From the NCBI GenBank assembly GCA_963848205.1, contig CAWKCV010000004.1, positions 124,001 to 188,000 on the forward strand: a stretch of 64,000 nt of DNA. The letters run 5' to 3'. Made by a program: the position numbers and the translations under genes. Under the pieces are notes generated by a model that was not told where the DNA came from, ran no database searches, and was given only the letters and a program-made list of their open reading frames with translations. Origin of the DNA: BOG-908 sp963848205. Lineage in GTDB: Bacteria; Pseudomonadota; Alphaproteobacteria; Acetobacterales; Acetobacteraceae. Below are positions 60,508-64,000 of this stretch, piece by piece (positions within the stretch are counted from its first letter, which is position 1; each line of letters opens with the position of its first letter).

Positions 60508-61809
60508 CTACTCATCCTCGTCCAGAAAGAACTGGTCCGCTTCCTCGTCGTAGTTGAACAGCTCGGCAAACCTGCCCCATCCGATCACCGCGCGCAGCGT
60601 GTCCTCGGCATATTCGGGCGACATGTGGTCTTCCAGCTCGTCGCGAAACCGCACGGCGCTGGCACGATGGTTCCAACGTTCGTCCAGAACCGCGCGCACG
60701 TTCGAGGCAAGCTTCACCCGGTTGCGCAACGCAGTCGCAAACAAGGTCTTGCGCTCGTCCACATCGGCGTCGGCAAACCTGCGGCCCGCCTCGGTCAGCT
60801 TCAGATCGCCTTCCTCGAGCTCGCCGAACTGCAGCAACGCCAACGTCTCGCCCAACGGCAGCAACTCGTCCAACTCCAGTTGCAACGCCCCGGCCAGCGG
60901 CGGCAGGTCCGCCCGCCCGCGATACGGCTCGCCGGCCAGCGTCTCGATCAAGCCCGAGAGCAAGTTGATGTTGACCGGATGCAGCGCCAGCGCCGCGTCC
61001 TTGGCCGGCGCGTCGGCCGCCCCGCCCTGCGCGGGTGCCGGCACCGTCGTCGCCCGCCGAGTCATCAGGGCATAGATGTCGTCGACGAACTTGCGAAACG
61101 CCGCGTCGTGCCGGTTGCGCGGATGCGGGAACGGCACCGCCAATTCCTGCGCCACACGGCCCGGATTGGAGGAGAACACCAGGATGCGGTCGCACATCAG
61201 CACCGCTTCCTCGATGTTATGCGTCACCATCAGGATGGAACGCACCGGCAGCTTGTCTTCCATCCACAGATCGATCAGGTCGGTGCGCAACGTCTCCGCC
61301 GTCAGCACGTCCAATGCCGAGAACGGCTCGTCCATCAGCAACAGGTCCGGATGCACCACCAGCGCGCGCGCCAGTCCCACGCGCTGCCGCATCCCGCCCG
61401 ACATCTCCTTCGGATAGGCGTCCTCGTAGCCGCCCAGCCCGATAAGGTCGATCGCCTCCTCGGCCCGGCGATGCCGTTCCGCCCGCGCCACGCCCTGCGC
61501 CTCCAGCCCCAGTTCCACGTTCTCCTGCACCGTCAGCCACGGAAACAGCGCGAAACTCTGGAACACCATCGCCACCCCCTCGGCCGGCCCGGTGAGCGGC
61601 GCGCCACGCCAGATCACATCGCCTGCGGTCGGTTTCAGCAGGCCGGCGACGATGCGCAGCAGCGTGGATTTGCCCGAGCCCGACCGTCCCAACAGACCCA
61701 CGATCTCGCCGGCGCGGATCGTGACATCGACATTGTCCAGCACGACGAAGTCGCTGGAGGCGTCCTTGTGATAGGCTTGCTTGCAGTTGCGGACTTCAAG
61801 GAGGGTCAA
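60508..61809 (-). CDS. ABC transporter ATPase, NitT/TauT type, with C-terminal accessory domain
   Basis: ATP-binding subunit for uptake of a nitrate-, sulfonate- or similar anionic substrate. Walker A GLLGRSGSGKST, Q loop FQSFALFPWLTV, signature MSGGMRQRV, Walker B LLLMDEPF and H loop VTHNIEEA. After about residue 255 comes an extra 150-residue domain of the AAA-associated C-terminal type found in this subfamily. TTG 61809 is preferred: AAGGA of the palindromic element lies eight bases upstream. A GTG at 61854 would add 15 residues read from that element. The permease gene is just upstream. Confidence 0.9.
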   Translation of the reverse strand: MTLLEVRNCKQAYHKDASSDFVVLDNVDVTIRAGEIVGLLGRSGSGKSTLLRIVAGLLKPTAGDVIWRGAPLTGPAEGVAMVFQSFALFPWLTVQENVELGLEAQGVARAERHRRAEEAIDLIGLGGYEDAYPKEMSGGMRQRVGLARALVVHPDLLLMDEPFSALDVLTAETLRTDLIDLWMEDKLPVRSILMVTHNIEEAVLMCDRILVFSSNPGRVAQELAVPFPHPRNRHDAAFRKFVDDIYALMTRRATTVPAPAQGGAADAPAKDAALALHPVNINLLSGLIETLAGEPYRGRADLPPLAGALQLELDELLPLGETLALLQFGELEEGDLKLTEAGRRFADADVDERKTLFATALRNRVKLASNVRAVLDERWNHRASAVRFRDELEDHMSPEYAEDTLRAVIGWGRFAELFNYDEEADQFFLDEDE

Positions 61810-61836
61810 GGAAGCAGTCCTTTTTTGAGAAGCTTC
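61809..61836 (+). repeat. Palindromic element copy (B flavour, partial) at the ATPase start
   Basis: GGAAGCAGTCCTTTTTTGAG then AAGCTTCC. On the minus strand it offers AAAAAAGGA as ribosome site for the TTG start. Its inverted partner is at 61860-61906. Confidence 0.75.
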
Positions 61837-61859
61837 CCGCCCCGGATTGGCCACGCAGG

Positions 61860-61906
61860 AGCAAAAATCTTTTGCTTCTTTTCGTCAGAAAAGAAGGCCT
61901 TGCCTA
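61860..61906 (-). repeat. Palindromic element copy (A flavour), hairpin facing the permease stop
   Basis: GCAAAAATCTTTTGC, then arms CTTCTTTTC and GAAAAGAAG, then GCCTTGCC. It fills the rest of the ATPase/permease gap. Confidence 0.9.
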
Positions 61907-63628
61907 CATTCTAAGTCTCTTGCTGGAATACGCATACATCGGCCGCCAAACCAGCCGGTTGAAGCTCAACACGAACCCCGCCATCACAACCATCCCCAGC
62001 AGAACCCGCGCCGTGTCCCCGCGCACCGTCGCCTCCTGGATATACGCGCCCAGCCCATGCGCGCGCACCGTCGTCCGCCCCCATGTCGCCAGCTCCGCCA
62101 GCAGCGACGCGTTCCACGAACCGCCGGACGCGGTGATGGCACCGGTGACGAAATACGGGAAAATCCCAGGCAATATCACCCGCCGCCACCACAGCCAGCC
62201 GCCCACGCGAAAGTTCTTCGCCGCCTCCTGCAGATCGCCGGGAAACGCCGCCGCACCGGCGATCACGTTGAACGCGATATACCATTGCGTTCCAAGAATG
62301 ATCAGCGGCGTCAGCCAGATATCCGGGTTGAGCGAATACCGCACGATGAACACCACGAAGATCGGGTAGAACAGGTTGGCCGGAAACGCCGCCAGGAACT
62401 GCGCCGCCGCCCCCATGCTGCGCGCCAGCTTCGGCCGCAACCCGATCATCACCCCCAACGGCACCCAGATCAGCGTCGCGACCACGATCAGCGCGCTCAC
62501 CCGCAGCATCGTATAGAAACCAAGCAGCAATGCGGTGCCCACATCGCCCAGACCCAGATTGCCCGCACGGCAGAACAGCACGATGCGCGTCGCCGCCAGC
62601 GTCGTGACCACCGCCAGCAGCGCGAACCAGATATAATCCGTCCGTCGCGACACGCGCGCATCGGTCGCATGCCGCCGCCGGCGCCGCGCCAGCCGCAACC
62701 CGCTCACCACCAGGAACGCGTCGCCCAGCGCATCGCCCGCCCGCCGCAGCAACCGTGTCCGCCGCAGCATCGCCAGCATCCAGGGGTCCTCGCCCTGGTC
62801 CACCTGCGTCGTCTCGAACCGGAACTTGCCGCTCCATGCCACCAACGGACGAAACAGCAACTGGTCGTACGCCAATATCACCAGCAGCATCGCCACAATC
62901 GCATACAGCACCGCGTGGATGTTCTGCCCGAGCAGGGCGACCGCGATATAGCTGCCGATCCCCGGCAACTGGAACGACGTGTCGCCCACCGTCACCGCCT
63001 CGCTCGCCACCAGCGCGAACCAGCCGCCCGACATCGACATCATCATGTTCCACACCAGCCCGGGCGTGGCGAACGGCACTTCCAGCCGCCAGAAACGCTG
63101 CCACGGCGAGAGTCCGAACCCGCGGCTTGCCTCGTCCAGATCCGACGGGATCGTGCTCAGCGACTGGAACATGCTGAACGCCATGTTCCAGGCCTGGCTG
63201 GTGAAGATCACGAAAATCACCGCGAACTCCGCGCCGATCACCTGGCCCGGAAACAGCCCCAGGAAGAACGTCACGGTGAAGGTCAGAAACCCGAAAATCG
63301 GCAGGCTCTGCAATATGTCGAGAATGGGCACCATCACCATCCCCGCGCGCCGGTTCTTCGCGGCCAACGTCGCGTAGGTAAAGGTGAACAGCAGCGAACA
63401 CGCCAGCGCCGCGAACATCCGCATCACCGTGCGCAGCGCATAGCCCGGCAGGTAACTCGGCTCGAGATGGATCGCGGTGACCGCCGGGGTCGCCAGCGGC
63501 AGGAACGTATGCCGAGCCGCATGGCCGACCGCGATCAGCAGGGCGGCCACGAACAGCAGTGCTGCCGCATCGAAGCCGTTGGGCAGGCGTCGCACGCTGG
63601 CGGTGGCGGTCGGGCGGGGTTCGGACAT
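61904..63628 (-). CDS. ABC transporter permease, two fused membrane domains
   Basis: 574 residues containing two binding-protein-dependent permease domains in tandem. Two EAA loops mark them: EASRGFGLSPWQRFWRLEVPFATPG and EAAKNFRVGGWLWWRRVILPGIFPY. An amphipathic, basic linker (LARRRRRHATDARVSRRTD) joins the halves. Such double-length permeases are known in the NitT/TauT group and pair with ATPases bearing the extra C-terminal domain, as here. No substrate-binding protein gene is in the window. ATG 63628 gives MSEPRPTATASV. Confidence 0.92.
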   Translation of the reverse strand: MSEPRPTATASVRRLPNGFDAAALLFVAALLIAVGHAARHTFLPLATPAVTAIHLEPSYLPGYALRTVMRMFAALACSLLFTFTYATLAAKNRRAGMVMVPILDILQSLPIFGFLTFTVTFFLGLFPGQVIGAEFAVIFVIFTSQAWNMAFSMFQSLSTIPSDLDEASRGFGLSPWQRFWRLEVPFATPGLVWNMMMSMSGGWFALVASEAVTVGDTSFQLPGIGSYIAVALLGQNIHAVLYAIVAMLLVILAYDQLLFRPLVAWSGKFRFETTQVDQGEDPWMLAMLRRTRLLRRAGDALGDAFLVVSGLRLARRRRRHATDARVSRRTDYIWFALLAVVTTLAATRIVLFCRAGNLGLGDVGTALLLGFYTMLRVSALIVVATLIWVPLGVMIGLRPKLARSMGAAAQFLAAFPANLFYPIFVVFIVRYSLNPDIWLTPLIILGTQWYIAFNVIAGAAAFPGDLQEAAKNFRVGGWLWWRRVILPGIFPYFVTGAITASGGSWNASLLAELATWGRTTVRAHGLGAYIQEATVRGDTARVLLGMVVMAGFVLSFNRLVWRPMYAYSSKRLRM

Positions 63629-63679
63629 TCGGGTCGTTCCCCCCTGTTGTCGGGCGGTGCTAGACTAGGGAAGGACAGG

Positions 63680-63724
63680 AAGGAAGGCGTCCTTTTTTGA
63701 AAAAAAGGACCAGAAAACTCTTGC
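63680..63724 (+). repeat. Palindromic element copy (B flavour), hairpin facing the permease start
   Basis: GGAAGGCGTCCTTTTTTGAAA then AAAAGGACCAGAAAACTCTTGC. It lies between the divergent permease and the partial gene at the window end. Confidence 0.92.
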
Positions 63725-63743
63725 GAGTTGGCTAGGCGGCTGG

Positions 63744-64000
63744 ATGGTTCCCTGGCGCATCGGCAAGAACGTGCCCTGGACGGTGTCCTGGACTGGCGAG
63801 CAGTCGTACGATCTGCACCCTTCGGCACTGTTTCCGGGGCTCACCGAGCTTGTGCAAACCGAGGCACTCGGCCTTGGCACGCCGCGCTTTGCCGCCGTCC
63901 ATCTCGGGCGGCAGCGCGCCGGCATGGTCGAGCATCTCTGCCACGTCTGCGGCCGCCGCACCCCCGCGCGCGACCGCTACATCTTCCCCGCCAACTCCGG
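63744..64000 (+). CDS. Partial gene, Cys-containing protein of unknown function
   Basis: The first 85 codons of a gene that leaves the window. It begins MVPWRIGKNVPWTVSWTGEQ and continues to HLCHVCGRRTPARDRYIFPA. A CxxC pair beside RRTPARDRY suggests a zinc-binding knuckle. Codon use matches neighbours, and the opposite frames give less plausible protein. The start is ATG 63744, but the ribosome site is poor. No family recognised. Confidence 0.55.
   Translation, partial: MVPWRIGKNVPWTVSWTGEQSYDLHPSALFPGLTELVQTEALGLGTPRFAAVHLGRQRAGMVEHLCHVCGRRTPARDRYIFPANS

Overview
The window is a high-GC chromosomal segment of an alphaproteobacterium, most likely in or near the Acetobacteraceae. The lineage is inferred from gene order and protein style, not from a search. 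It holds no rRNA, tRNA, CRISPR array, transposase or recognisable prophage. Nearly everything is housekeeping or transport.

Layout. (1) 1-13947, minus strand: a fused str/S10/spc ribosomal cluster read from rpsL down to adk (rpsL, rpsG, tuf, rpsJ, rplC-D-W-B, rpsS, rplV, rpsC, rplP, rpmC, rpsQ, rplN-X-E, rpsN, rpsH, rplF-R, rpsE, rpmD, rplO, secY, adk). Most junctions overlap by 1-8 bases. fusA is absent between rpsG and tuf. (2) 14.2-20 kb: a TetR regulator with a YciB-like membrane protein, then a TlpA-type thioredoxin divergent from argH, a small lipoprotein, an alpha/beta hydrolase and an MFS permease. (3) 20-24 kb: a CHASE3/PAS hybrid histidine kinase convergent with a single-domain response regulator, and an SDR protein. 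(4) 24-30.5 kb: a TPR protein, then a three-gene RND heavy-metal efflux system (CzcC/CzcB/CzcA type). (5) 30.6-40 kb: serB, miaA, ilvB-ilvN-ilvC, a two-gene locus of unknown function, a His-rich exported protein, and leuA behind an apparent attenuator leader. (6) 40-46 kb: a giant repetitive protein of about 1818 residues and two glycine-zipper lipoproteins. (7) 46.5-54 kb: mreB-mreC-mreD-mrdA, then dnaA, rpsT, a DUF2842-like protein and apt. (8) 54-64 kb: a polytopic membrane protein, a TVP38/DedA-like protein, dut, a second hybrid kinase, a small unknown, a NitT/TauT-type ABC ATPase and its double-length permease, and the start of a Cys-containing gene.

The most striking feature is a dispersed family of short palindromic elements, about 20 copies in 64 kb. 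Each has a strong hairpin with 8-11 bp arms in two main, compensatorily mutated flavours, then a small palindrome of the GCAAAAGACTTTTGC type, often then a GCTGTCGCGATGC-like module. The hairpin end almost always faces the neighbouring gene. Several gaps (secY/rplO, rpsJ/tuf, argH/lipoprotein, mreD/mrdA, ATPase/permease) are bracketed by two copies pointing inward, like a MITE or BIME with inverted ends. Copies also enter coding sequence: one lies in frame inside a membrane protein, one supplies the N-terminus of a lipoprotein, and others form C-termini or sit where a Shine-Dalgarno is needed.

A second theme is genes with no ATG/GTG/TTG at the expected start: the czcB-like gene (ATA after a good Shine-Dalgarno), dut, the 611-residue membrane protein, and the first hybrid kinase.
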